Positions 48,327 to 57,080 of a stretch of 64,000 bases of DNA are shown piece after piece; positions within the stretch are counted from its first letter, which is position 1; each line of letters starts with the position of its first letter. The translations under genes and the position numbers were made by a program. This DNA is from Frankia umida. Lineage in GTDB: Bacteria; Actinomycetota; Actinomycetes; Frankiales; Frankiaceae. The notes under the pieces are model-generated. The model ran no database searches. It saw nothing but the letters and a program-made list of their open reading frames with translations, and was not told where the DNA came from. The stretch lies in contig NZ_JALKFT010000002.1 of assembly GCF_023242945.1 (NCBI RefSeq), positions 186,001 to 250,000 on the forward strand, written 5' to 3'.

Positions 48327-49619
48327 ATGCCCGTCACTCCGGTTCTCACCCGGCGTTGGAACACGCCGGAGTCGTGGACGATCGACACCTACCGCCGCCT
48401 GGACGGGTACGTCGCGCTGCGCACGGCGCTGGCCGGCGACCCGGACAGCCTGATCAAGCTGGTGAAGGACTCCGGGCTGCGCGGGCGCGGCGGCGCGGGT
48501 TTCCCCACCGGGATGAAGTGGGGCTTCATCCCACAGGGCGACGGCAAGCCGCACTACCTGGTCATCAACGCCGATGAGGGCGAGCCGGGGACCTGCAAGG
48601 ACGCGCCGCTGATGAAGGCCGATCCGCACTCGTTGATCGAGGGCATCGTGATCGCCGCGTACGCGGTGCGGGCCAACCAGGCGTACGTCTACCTGCGCGG
48701 TGAGCTGGTGCACGCGGCCCGGCGGATGCGGGCGGCCGTGGCCGAGGCGTACGCGGCGGGGTTCCTCGGGCGCGACATCCTCGGCAGCGGGTTCGATCTT
48801 GACCTGGTGGTGCACTCCGGGGCGGGGGCGTACATCTGCGGCGAGGAGACGGCGCTGCTGGACTCGCTGGAGGGACGGCGTGGGCAGCCGCGGCTGCGAC
48901 CGCCGTTTCCGGCCACCCACGGGCTGTATGCGTCGCCGACCGTGGTGAACAACGTCGAGACGATCGCCAGTGTGCCGTTCATCGTCAACCACGGCGCGGA
49001 CTGGTTCAGATCGATGGGCCGGGAGAAGTCGCCCGGACCGAAGATCTACAGTCTGTCCGGGCACGTGACCCGGCCGGGCCAGTACGAGGCGCCGATGGGC
49101 ACCACGCTGCGGGAGCTGCTGGAGCTCGCCGGTGGGGTGCGTGGGGGGCGCCGGCTGAAGGCCTGGACGCCGGGTGGCTCGTCCACGCCGATGCTCACCG
49201 CCGACCACCTCGACGCGCCGCTGGACTTCGAGGGCATGCAGGAGGCCGGCTCGCTGCTCGGCACCGCCGCACTGATGATCATGGATGAGACGACGGACAT
49301 GCTCAAGGTGGTGCGCCGGCTCACCGAGTTCTACGCGCACGAGTCGTGCGGCAAGTGCACGCCGTGCCGCGAGGGCACCAGCTGGATGGTGAAGATCCTC
49401 AAGCGGATCGAGGCCGGCGGGGGCGACGCGCAGGACGTGGACACCCTCGTCGACGCCTGCGACAACATCTTCGGCCGAGCGTTCTGCGCTCTCGCCGACG
49501 GGGCCACCTCGCCGATCGTGTCGGGGATCAAGTTCTTCCGGGACGAGTTCATCCCGGTGAGCGCGGTGACCACGAAACCGGACAGCAGCCCCGACGGGGC
49601 CTACGCGGGAGCGCACTGA
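48327..49619 (+). CDS. nuoF: NADH-quinone oxidoreductase subunit F
   Basis: 430 aa from the ATG preceded by GGGGAG. NADH- and FMN-binding subunit with the N3 [4Fe-4S] cluster. Signatures: GLRGRGGAGFPTGMKWGF near residues 50-67, the YICGEETALL segment, and ESCGKCTPCREGT with the cluster cysteines, plus a distal Cys in GRAFCAL. Site of NADH oxidation in complex I. Confidence 0.97.
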   Translation: MPVTPVLTRRWNTPESWTIDTYRRLDGYVALRTALAGDPDSLIKLVKDSGLRGRGGAGFPTGMKWGFIPQGDGKPHYLVINADEGEPGTCKDAPLMKADPHSLIEGIVIAAYAVRANQAYVYLRGELVHAARRMRAAVAEAYAAGFLGRDILGSGFDLDLVVHSGAGAYICGEETALLDSLEGRRGQPRLRPPFPATHGLYASPTVVNNVETIASVPFIVNHGADWFRSMGREKSPGPKIYSLSGHVTRPGQYEAPMGTTLRELLELAGGVRGGRRLKAWTPGGSSTPMLTADHLDAPLDFEGMQEAGSLLGTAALMIMDETTDMLKVVRRLTEFYAHESCGKCTPCREGTSWMVKILKRIEAGGGDAQDVDTLVDACDNIFGRAFCALADGATSPIVSGIKFFRDEFIPVSAVTTKPDSSPDGAYAGAH

Positions 49620-49623
49620 CACC

Positions 49624-52116
49624 ATGACCGTCGCGCCAACGACCCCGGCAGCAGATCTCGTCTCGCTCAACGTCGACGGGCAGCCGGTCAGCGTGCCCAG
49701 GGGCACCCTGATCATCCGGGCGGCCGAACTGCTCGGCATCGAGATTCCGCGGTTCTGTGACCATCCGCTGCTCGACCCGGTCGGCGCCTGCCGGCAGTGC
49801 ATCGTCGAGGTGGAGGGGCAGCGCAAGCCGGTGACCGCCTGCACCACGACGGTCGCCGCCGACATGGTGGTCCGTACCCAGCTGACCTCGCCGGTGGCGA
49901 AGAAGGCCCAGGCCGGCACGATCGAGTTCCTGCTGCTCAACCATCCGCTGGACTGCCCGATCTGTGACAAGGGCGGCGAGTGCCCGCTGCAGAACCAGTC
50001 GATGGCCAACGGTGGCGCGTCCTCGCGGTTCAGGGAGACCAAGCGGGCCTACCCGAAGCCGCTGGCGATCTCCACCGAGATCCTGCTCGACCGGGAACGC
50101 TGCGTGCTGTGCGCGCGGTGCACCCGGTTCTCCGCGCAGATCGCCGGGGACCCGTTCATCGAACTGTTCGAGCGGGGCGCCGACGAGCAGGTCGCGATCA
50201 GCGACGGGGAGCCGTTCTCGTCCTACTTCTCCGGCAACACCGTGCAGATCTGCCCGGTGGGCGCGCTGACCAGCGCCGCCTACCGGTTCCGGGCCCGCCC
50301 GTTCGACCTGGTCTCCACCCCGACGGCCTGCGAGCACTGCGCGTCCGGGTGCAGCCTGCGTACCGACCATCGGCGCGGCAGGGTCACCCGGCGGCTGGCC
50401 GGCGACGACCCGGCGGTCAACGAGGAGTGGAACTGCGACAAGGGCCGCTTCGCGTTCACCTACGCCCGCGGAGCCGACCGGCTGACCACCCCGCTGATCC
50501 GCGATGACGAGTCCGGGCAGCTGGTCGAGGCGACCTGGAGCGAGGCCCTGGAGTACGCGGCGCGGGGACTGGCCGAGTGCCGGGGCCGCCACGGCGTCGG
50601 GGTGCTGGCCGGTGGACGGCTGACCCGCGAGGACGCCTACGCCTACGCGAAGTTCGCCCGGGTCGCGCTGAACACCAACGACGTCGACTTCCGGGCACGG
50701 CCGCATTCGGCCGAGGAGGAGCAGTTCCTCGGCCACGCGGTCGCCGGCACCGGGATCGGGGTGACCTACGCCGATCTGGAGGCGGCACCCACGGTGCTGC
50801 TGGTGGCGTTCGAACCGGAGGAGGAGTCCCCGATCGTCTTCCTGCGGCTGCGCAAGGCCGCGGACAAGTCGGCCACGGCGGTGCACGCGCTCGCGCCGCT
50901 GGTGAGCCGGGGGCTCGCGAAACTGCACGCGACATGGGTGAGCGCCGAACCCGGGGCCGAGCCGGCCATCCTCGACGCGCTCGCGGCGGTGGGGGCGGGA
51001 GGCTTGGAGACCGATCCGCTGGCCGCCACGGCGCGGGCGGTGCGGGCCTCCGGCGCGGTCATCCTCGTCGGTGAGCGGGCGGCGCAGATCCCGGGGCTGC
51101 TGTCCGCGGCACTGCGGTTGGCCGACGCCAGCGGTGCGGCGCTCGCCTGGGTGCCGCGGCGGGCGGGCGAGCGGGGTGCTGTGTCGGCGGGATTGTTGCC
51201 CTCGCTGCTGCCGGGTGGACGGCCGGTGGCCGACCCCGCCGCGCGGGCCGAGGTCGAGGCGGTGTGGGGGACGCGGCTGCTGGGAGCGCCGGGACTGGAC
51301 ACCAGCGGGATTCTCGCGGCGGCCGTCGGCGGCAGGCTGGACGCGGTGCTGGTCGCCGGGGTCGACGCCGAGGATCTGCCGGACCCGGGGGCGGCGCTGG
51401 CGGCGCTGGCCCGGGTGCCGTTCTGCGTGTCGTTGGAGGTTCGGCGTTCGTCGATCGTCGAGATCGCGGACGTGGTGCTGCCGGTCGCGCCGGTGGCGGA
51501 GAAGGCCGGGTCGTTCGTCGACTGGGAGGGACGGCTGCGGCCGTTCCAGCGGGCGCTGTCGACCACGGCGCTGCCCGATGTCCGCGTGCTGCACCTGCTG
51601 GCCGCCGAGATGGGCATCGACCTGCGCCTGCCGGACACCGGTGCGGCGGCGCGCGAGCTGCGCAGCGTCGGACGGGTCGGCTCCCAGATCGCGCGGGTGC
51701 CGGCACCGACGGAACCCGCCGCGCCAGCGGCGGTGCCGGGCGTGGGTGAGGCGGTGCTGGCCAGCTGGCATCAGCTCATCGACGACGGGGTGCTGCTGGC
51801 CGGCGAGCCGTACCTGGCGGGCACCGCGCGTGCCTCGGTGGTGCGGCTCTCGGCGGCGACGGCGGCCGAGATCGGGGTGCGCGACGGGGAGCCGGTGCGG
51901 GTCTCCACCGGGCACGGGTCGATCACACTGGCGTGCGCGGTGACCGCGATGGCGGATCGGGTGGTCTGGGTGCCAACCCATTCGGCCGGCTCGCATGTGC
52001 GCCGGTCGCTGGGGGCGTCGGCCGGGGCGGTGGTGCGGATCGCGGCCAGTGGGCTGCCACCGTCCAGCATCGGCCAGCCGTCGGTGAACGGCGTCAGGCC
52101 GGAGGGAGGGCTGTGA
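49624..52116 (+). CDS. nuoG: NADH-quinone oxidoreductase subunit G
   Basis: 830 aa, 75-kDa subunit. [2Fe-2S] C45, C56, C59 and C73. [4Fe-4S] ligated by H107, C111, C114 and C120. A second [4Fe-4S] from C160, C163 and C166 plus a later CPVGAL Cys. Then a molybdopterin-oxidoreductase-like domain opening with CEHCASGCS, which in complex I is not expected to bind a cofactor. The C-terminus has an MGD-like barrel. It overlaps nuoH by 4 nt. Confidence 0.96.
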   Translation: MTVAPTTPAADLVSLNVDGQPVSVPRGTLIIRAAELLGIEIPRFCDHPLLDPVGACRQCIVEVEGQRKPVTACTTTVAADMVVRTQLTSPVAKKAQAGTIEFLLLNHPLDCPICDKGGECPLQNQSMANGGASSRFRETKRAYPKPLAISTEILLDRERCVLCARCTRFSAQIAGDPFIELFERGADEQVAISDGEPFSSYFSGNTVQICPVGALTSAAYRFRARPFDLVSTPTACEHCASGCSLRTDHRRGRVTRRLAGDDPAVNEEWNCDKGRFAFTYARGADRLTTPLIRDDESGQLVEATWSEALEYAARGLAECRGRHGVGVLAGGRLTREDAYAYAKFARVALNTNDVDFRARPHSAEEEQFLGHAVAGTGIGVTYADLEAAPTVLLVAFEPEEESPIVFLRLRKAADKSATAVHALAPLVSRGLAKLHATWVSAEPGAEPAILDALAAVGAGGLETDPLAATARAVRASGAVILVGERAAQIPGLLSAALRLADASGAALAWVPRRAGERGAVSAGLLPSLLPGGRPVADPAARAEVEAVWGTRLLGAPGLDTSGILAAAVGGRLDAVLVAGVDAEDLPDPGAALAALARVPFCVSLEVRRSSIVEIADVVLPVAPVAEKAGSFVDWEGRLRPFQRALSTTALPDVRVLHLLAAEMGIDLRLPDTGAAARELRSVGRVGSQIARVPAPTEPAAPAAVPGVGEAVLASWHQLIDDGVLLAGEPYLAGTARASVVRLSAATAAEIGVRDGEPVRVSTGHGSITLACAVTAMADRVVWVPTHSAGSHVRRSLGASAGAVVRIAASGLPPSSIGQPSVNGVRPEGGL

Positions 52117-53435
52117 ACGGGGCGGTGGGCACGGCGGTGGGCACGGCGGTGTTCGCGGCGCCGGTGGACCCGGATCTGAGCGGGTTCGGGCAGGACCCGT
52201 TCTGGCTGGTGCTGGTCAAGGCCGTGGCGGTCTTCGCGTTTCTGCTGCTCATGACGCTGTTCGCGATCGTGTTCGAGCGCAAGGTCGTCGCGCGGATGCA
52301 GCAGCGGATCGGGCCGAACCGGCACGGGCCCAGGGGATGGCTGCAGAGCCTCGCCGACGGCGTGAAACTCATGCTCAAGGAAGACCTGATCCCGGCGCTG
52401 GCCGACAAGCCGATCTTCGTTCTGGCGCCGATCGTCTCGGCGATTCCGGCGTTCCTCGCCTTCGCGGTGATCCCGTTCGGACCGCAGGTGTCGATCTTCG
52501 GGCAGCACACCACGCTGCAACTCGCCGACCTGCCGGTCAGCGTGCTGTACATGCTGTCCGCGGCCTCACTCGGGGTGTACGGACTGATTCTGTCCGGTTG
52601 GTCGAGCGGCTCCACCTATCCGCTGCTCGGCTCGCTGCGCTCGGCCGCCCAGATCATCTCCTACGAGGTGGCGATGGGCCTGTCGTTCGTCGCGGTGTTC
52701 ATGTACGCCGGGACACTGTCGACGTCCGGGATCGTCGAAAGCCAGTCGGGACGGTGGTACATCGCGTTGCTGCCGTCGTTCGTCCTCTACGTGATCTCGA
52801 TGGTCGGCGAGACGAACCGGACGCCGTTCGACCTTCCCGAGGCCGAGGGTGAACTGGTCGGCGGATTCCACACCGAGTACAGCTCGATCAAGTTCGCGTT
52901 CTTCTTCCTCGCCGAGTACATCAACATGGTCACCGTCTCGGCGATCGCGACCACGCTGTTCCTCGGTGGCTGGCAGCCGCCGCCGATTCCGGGGCTGTCC
53001 GGTCTCGACCACGGCTGGGTACCGATCATCTGGTTCGTGCTCAAGCTGCTGCTGTTCCTGTTCTTCTTCATCTGGCTGCGGGGCACACTGCCGCGGCTGC
53101 GCTACGACCAGTTCATGGCGTTCGGGTGGAAGGTGCTCATCCCGGTCGGACTGCTCTGGGTGCTGATCATCGCCGTGTTCCGGGTCTACCAGAAGGACGT
53201 CGACGACCGCACACCATGGCTGATCGGCATCGGGGTGGTGGTCGGTGTGCTCGTCATAGTCGCGCTCATCGATCCCGGTGGCGGTCGCTACCAGCGGGAA
53301 CTCGAGGAGACCGAGCGCCGCAAGCTCGCCGAGGCACCCAGCCTCGAGAACATTCCGTGGCCACCGCCGCAACAGCCGACGGCCACCCCCGCATCCGTCG
53401 TCGCCGTGGACCACCAGCCGCGCCAGGAGGGCTGA
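52113..53435 (+). CDS. nuoH: NADH-quinone oxidoreductase subunit H
   Basis: 440 aa, eight-helix membrane subunit at the entrance to the quinone chamber. Signatures: ERKVVARMQQRIGPNR near residue 50, ADGVKLMLKED, the EAEGELVGGFHTEYSS loop and IWLRGTLPRLRYDQ. The GTG overlaps the nuoG stop. The first ~15 residues have a short GTAVGTAV repeat. The last ~60 residues form a polar Pro/Ala-rich tail. Confidence 0.96.
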   Translation: MNGAVGTAVGTAVFAAPVDPDLSGFGQDPFWLVLVKAVAVFAFLLLMTLFAIVFERKVVARMQQRIGPNRHGPRGWLQSLADGVKLMLKEDLIPALADKPIFVLAPIVSAIPAFLAFAVIPFGPQVSIFGQHTTLQLADLPVSVLYMLSAASLGVYGLILSGWSSGSTYPLLGSLRSAAQIISYEVAMGLSFVAVFMYAGTLSTSGIVESQSGRWYIALLPSFVLYVISMVGETNRTPFDLPEAEGELVGGFHTEYSSIKFAFFFLAEYINMVTVSAIATTLFLGGWQPPPIPGLSGLDHGWVPIIWFVLKLLLFLFFFIWLRGTLPRLRYDQFMAFGWKVLIPVGLLWVLIIAVFRVYQKDVDDRTPWLIGIGVVVGVLVIVALIDPGGGRYQRELEETERRKLAEAPSLENIPWPPPQQPTATPASVVAVDHQPRQEG

Positions 53436-53438
53436 GAC

Positions 53439-53987
53439 ATGGGCGTGTTCGATCCCTACAAGGGCTTTGGCGTCACCTTCTCGACGATGTTCAAGAAGCC
53501 GACGACGGAGCAGTACCCCGAGGAGAAGAAGGCCACCGCGCCGCGGTTCCACGGCCGCCACCAGCTCAACCGGCATCCGGACGGGCTGGAGAAGTGCGTC
53601 GGCTGCGAACTGTGCGCATGGGCGTGCCCGGCGGACGCCATCTACGTGGAGGGCGCCGACAACACCGAGACCGAACGTTTCTCTCCGGGGGAGCGCTACG
53701 GCCGGGTCTACCAGATCAACTACCTGCGCTGCATCCTGTGCGGGCTGTGCATCGAGGCGTGTCCGACCCGGGCCCTGACGATGTCGAACGACTACGAACT
53801 CGCCGACGACTCCCGCCAGGACCTGATCTTCACCAAGGAGCAGCTGCTCGCGCCGCTGGCCGAGGGCATGGAGGCCCCGCCGCATCCGCTGCGCCTCGGC
53901 GAGACCGAGACCGACTACTACCTGCGTGACCCGGACGCACCACTGCCCTGGCAGGTCGCGAGCCAGACCGATGGCCAGGACCGATGA
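53439..53987 (+). CDS. nuoI: NADH-quinone oxidoreductase subunit I
   Basis: 182 aa, ferredoxin-like subunit with clusters N6a and N6b: C53, C56, C59, C63 and C98, C101, C104, C108, passing electrons from NuoG to NuoB. It starts 4 nt after nuoH and overlaps nuoJ by 4 nt. The length is normal and nothing is unusual. Confidence 0.97.
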   Translation: MGVFDPYKGFGVTFSTMFKKPTTEQYPEEKKATAPRFHGRHQLNRHPDGLEKCVGCELCAWACPADAIYVEGADNTETERFSPGERYGRVYQINYLRCILCGLCIEACPTRALTMSNDYELADDSRQDLIFTKEQLLAPLAEGMEAPPHPLRLGETETDYYLRDPDAPLPWQVASQTDGQDR

Positions 53988-54808
53988 GCTCCTTGGTGAC
54001 GGCCGCGGGCGAGCTGACCAGTACGTCCACCGGGGAGGCGGTGACGTTCTGGATCCTCGCGCCGGTCGCGGTGCTGGCCGCGCTCGGGATGATCATGGTG
54101 CGCAGCGCCGTGCACTCGGCGTTGTTGCTGGTGGCGAACCTGTTCTGCGTCGCGGTGTTCTACCTGTTGCAGCAGGCGCCGTTCCTCGGCTTCGTGCAGA
54201 TCATCGTCTACGCGGGCGCGATCATGGTGCTCTTCCTGTTCGTGCTGATGCTGGTCGGCGTCGACTCGTCCGACTCGCTGGTGGAGACCATCCGCGGGCA
54301 GCGACTCGGCGCGGTGATCTTCGGGCTGGGGTTCGCCGGGCTGCTGGTCTTCCCGATCGGCTCGGCGATCGACGGCGTCCGCGGGGACGGGCTTGAGACC
54401 GCCAACACCGGCGGCAACGTCCAGGCGATCGGGCGGCTGCTGTTCAGCCAGTACGTGTTCGTCTTCGAAGCGGTCTCGGCGCTGCTGGTCGTCGCCGCGA
54501 TCGGAACGATGGTGCTCGGCCACCGCGAACGTGACGGCGGCCCGGTCGGCCAGCGGGAGTGGATGCGGCGGCGCTTCGCCTCCGGCGGGCAGGTCACTCC
54601 GCTGCCCGGGCCCGGGGTGTTCGCCCGGCACGACTCGGCGGACACGCTGGGGCTGCTACCCGGGGGCGGGCGGGCCTCGGGTATCGGGGGCATCCCGGGC
54701 ATCGAGTCGCCCGAACCCGCCGCGAACGATGGGGGTTCGGCGTTGGCCGGGGCTGCCGGTAAGGGAGTCGCGGGTAAGGGAGTCGCGGGTAAGGGGGATG
54801 AGCAGTGA
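53984..54808 (+). CDS. nuoJ: NADH-quinone oxidoreductase subunit J
   Basis: 274 aa, five membrane helices. The conserved FVQIIVYAGAIMVLFLFVLML segment spans helices 2-3. The C-terminal ~95 residues are cytoplasmic low complexity and end in GKGVA repeats (15-nt tandem units at 54758-54800), so length may vary between strains. It overlaps nuoK by 4 nt. Confidence 0.95.
   Translation: MSSLVTAAGELTSTSTGEAVTFWILAPVAVLAALGMIMVRSAVHSALLLVANLFCVAVFYLLQQAPFLGFVQIIVYAGAIMVLFLFVLMLVGVDSSDSLVETIRGQRLGAVIFGLGFAGLLVFPIGSAIDGVRGDGLETANTGGNVQAIGRLLFSQYVFVFEAVSALLVVAAIGTMVLGHRERDGGPVGQREWMRRRFASGGQVTPLPGPGVFARHDSADTLGLLPGGGRASGIGGIPGIESPEPAANDGGSALAGAAGKGVAGKGVAGKGDEQ
54758..54800 (+). repeat. 15-nt tandem repeat (2 full copies plus partial) at the nuoJ 3' end
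   Basis: GGTAAGGGAGTCGCG twice, then a shorter GGTAAGGGGG copy, encoding GKGVA repeats right before the nuoJ stop and the nuoK start. Confidence 0.9.
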
Positions 54809-55104
54809 ATCCGGCGAACTATCTGATTCTGGCGGCGCTGCTGTTCACGATCGGGACCGCCGGGGTGCTGGTGCGGCGCAACGCCATTGTCGTGTTCATG
54901 TCGATCGAGCTGATGCTCAACGCGTCGAACCTGACCCTGGTCACCTTCTCCCGGCTGCACGGCACCCTCGACGGCCAGATCATGGCGTTCTTCGTGATGG
55001 TCGTCGCCGCGGCAGAGGTCGTCATCGGCCTCGCCATCATCCTCAGCATCTTCCGGACCCGCCGCTCGGCGTCGGTGGACGACGTGAACCTGCTGAAGTA
55101 CTGA
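54805..55104 (+). CDS. nuoK: NADH-quinone oxidoreductase subunit K
   Basis: 99 aa, three membrane helices with conserved glutamates, the first in MSIELMLNASNL and a second in AAAEVVIGLAI, which form part of the proton path in the membrane arm. The GTG start overlaps the nuoJ stop. Standard length. Confidence 0.97.
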   Translation: MNPANYLILAALLFTIGTAGVLVRRNAIVVFMSIELMLNASNLTLVTFSRLHGTLDGQIMAFFVMVVAAAEVVIGLAIILSIFRTRRSASVDDVNLLKY

Positions 55105-55129
55105 TCACGGAAGAACGGACGAGACTTCA

Positions 55130-57079
55130 GTGACGCATACTCCGGTTCACTACGCCGCCGCCTCCGGCGCGTTCTCGCTGTCGTGGCTGCTCATCGCGCT
55201 GCCCCTGGCTGGTGCGGCCGTGCTGCTGCTCGGCGGGCGGCGCACCGACCGGTTCGGTCATCTGATCGGCACGGCAGCCGCGGCGCTGAGCTTCGTCGTC
55301 GGTGTGGTGCTGTTCGCCGCGATGCTCGGGCGCTCCGGCGAGGACCGGGCGGTCTCGCAGCACCTGTTCTCCTGGATTCCGGTGAACGGCTTCCAGGTCG
55401 ACGTCGGCCTGCTCGTCGACCAGCTCTCGATCGTCTTCGTCCTGCTGATCACAGGCGTCGGCACACTGATCCACATCTACTCGATCGGCTACATGGCGCA
55501 CGATCCGGCCAGGCGGAAGTTCTTCGCCTACATGAACCTGTTCCTGGCCTCGATGCTGCTGCTGGTGCTCGGCAACAACTTCCTGTCGCTCTACGCCGGG
55601 TGGGAACTCGTCGGCCTGTCGTCCTACCTGCTGATCAAGTTCTGGGAGTACAAGCCGGCCGCGGCCACTGCGGCGAACAAGGCGTTCTACATGAACCGGG
55701 TCGGTGACGTCGGCCTGGCCATCGCGATCATGCTGATGTTCGCCACTGTCGGCTCGACGAGCTACGCGGACGTCTTCGGCGCCGCGGCGGCGAACGTCAT
55801 CGGCTACGGCACCATCAGCGCGATCGCCCTGCTGCTGCTGCTCGGCGCGTGCGGCAAGTCCGGCCAGTTCCCGTTGCAGGCCTGGCTACCGGACGCCATG
55901 GAGGGTCCCACGCCGATCTCGGCGCTGATCCACGCGGCGACCATGGTGACCGCCGGCGTCTACCTGATCGTCCGCTCGGCACCGATCTTCAACGAGTCGC
56001 AGGCGGCCCGCACCGTCGTCGTCGTCATCGGCGCGATCACGATCCTGCTCGGCTGCGTCATCGGCTGCGCCTACGACGACATCAAGAAGGTGCTGGCCTA
56101 CTCGACGGTCAGCCAGATCGGCTACATGTTCCTCGCGGTGGGTCTCGGGCCCGCCGGCTACGCGATCGGCATCATGCACCTGCTCGCGCACGGCTTCTTC
56201 AAGGCCGGACTGTTCCTCGGCGCCGGGTCGGTCATCCACGCGATGGACGACGACCAGGACCTGCGCCACTACGGCGGACTGTGGCGGTACATGCCGATCA
56301 CCTGGGCCACGTTCGGCCTGGGGTTCCTCGCGATCATCGGGTTCCCGGGGCTGTCGGGGTTCTTCACCAAGGACCGCATCATCGAGACCGCCTTCGACAA
56401 GGGCGGCACCTCCGGTTACCTGCTCGGCGCGGTCGCGCTGCTCGGCGCCGGCATCACCGCGTTCTACATGTCACGGCTGTTCCTGATGACCTTCCACGGC
56501 CGGCCCCGCTGGTCAGGTGAGGGTGAGGACGCCCGTCATCCACACGAGTCGCCGCCGACGATGACCGGACCGATGATCATCCTGGCCATCGGTTCGACGT
56601 TCGCGGGCGGCCTGTTCGTTCTGGGCCACAGCATGCAGAACTGGCTCGAGCCGGTCGCCGGCGAAGGGGTCGAGGGCGTGCACACGTTCTCCCCGATCGT
56701 GCTGACCGCGCTCACCCTCGTCGTGGTCGCCGGTGGGTGCGCCGCGGCCTGGCTGCGCTACCAGGCTCGTCCGGTGGAGGCCACCGCCCGGCCGGACGCG
56801 GAGGTCACCCTGGTGACGGTCGCCGCCCGGCATGACCTGTTCGCGAACACCCTGAACGAGACCATCGCGATGCGCCCCGGCCAGTTCCTGACCCGTTTCC
56901 TGGTCTGGCTGGACCTGGTCGGTGTCGACGGGCTCGTACGGGGCAGCGCCGCCGGCATCGGCGGACTGTCCGGGCGGATGCGCCGCCTGCAGACCGGTTT
57001 CGTCCGGTCCTACGCTCTGTCGATGTTGGGAGGTGCCGTCCTGATGGTCGGCGCACTGCTGCTGGTGTGGGGCGGCTGA
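55130..57079 (+). CDS. nuoL: NADH-quinone oxidoreductase subunit L
   Basis: 649 aa, antiporter-like proton-pumping subunit at the tip of the membrane arm, with about 14 helices, a lateral helix and a C-terminal anchor. Signatures: ELVGLSSYLLI, LPDAMEGPTPISALIHAATMV, the KKVLAYSTVSQIGYM block and HLLAHGFFKAGLFL. GTG start 25 nt after nuoK. The stop is 1 nt before nuoM. Confidence 0.96.
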   Translation: MTHTPVHYAAASGAFSLSWLLIALPLAGAAVLLLGGRRTDRFGHLIGTAAAALSFVVGVVLFAAMLGRSGEDRAVSQHLFSWIPVNGFQVDVGLLVDQLSIVFVLLITGVGTLIHIYSIGYMAHDPARRKFFAYMNLFLASMLLLVLGNNFLSLYAGWELVGLSSYLLIKFWEYKPAAATAANKAFYMNRVGDVGLAIAIMLMFATVGSTSYADVFGAAAANVIGYGTISAIALLLLLGACGKSGQFPLQAWLPDAMEGPTPISALIHAATMVTAGVYLIVRSAPIFNESQAARTVVVVIGAITILLGCVIGCAYDDIKKVLAYSTVSQIGYMFLAVGLGPAGYAIGIMHLLAHGFFKAGLFLGAGSVIHAMDDDQDLRHYGGLWRYMPITWATFGLGFLAIIGFPGLSGFFTKDRIIETAFDKGGTSGYLLGAVALLGAGITAFYMSRLFLMTFHGRPRWSGEGEDARHPHESPPTMTGPMIILAIGSTFAGGLFVLGHSMQNWLEPVAGEGVEGVHTFSPIVLTALTLVVVAGGCAAAWLRYQARPVEATARPDAEVTLVTVAARHDLFANTLNETIAMRPGQFLTRFLVWLDLVGVDGLVRGSAAGIGGLSGRMRRLQTGFVRSYALSMLGGAVLMVGALLLVWGG

Positions 57080-57080
57080 C

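Noticed and set aside
49549..51996. 815-codon minus-strand frame opposite nuoG
   Set aside because: Antisense to a fully recognisable NuoG with all cluster cysteines. No motifs of its own.
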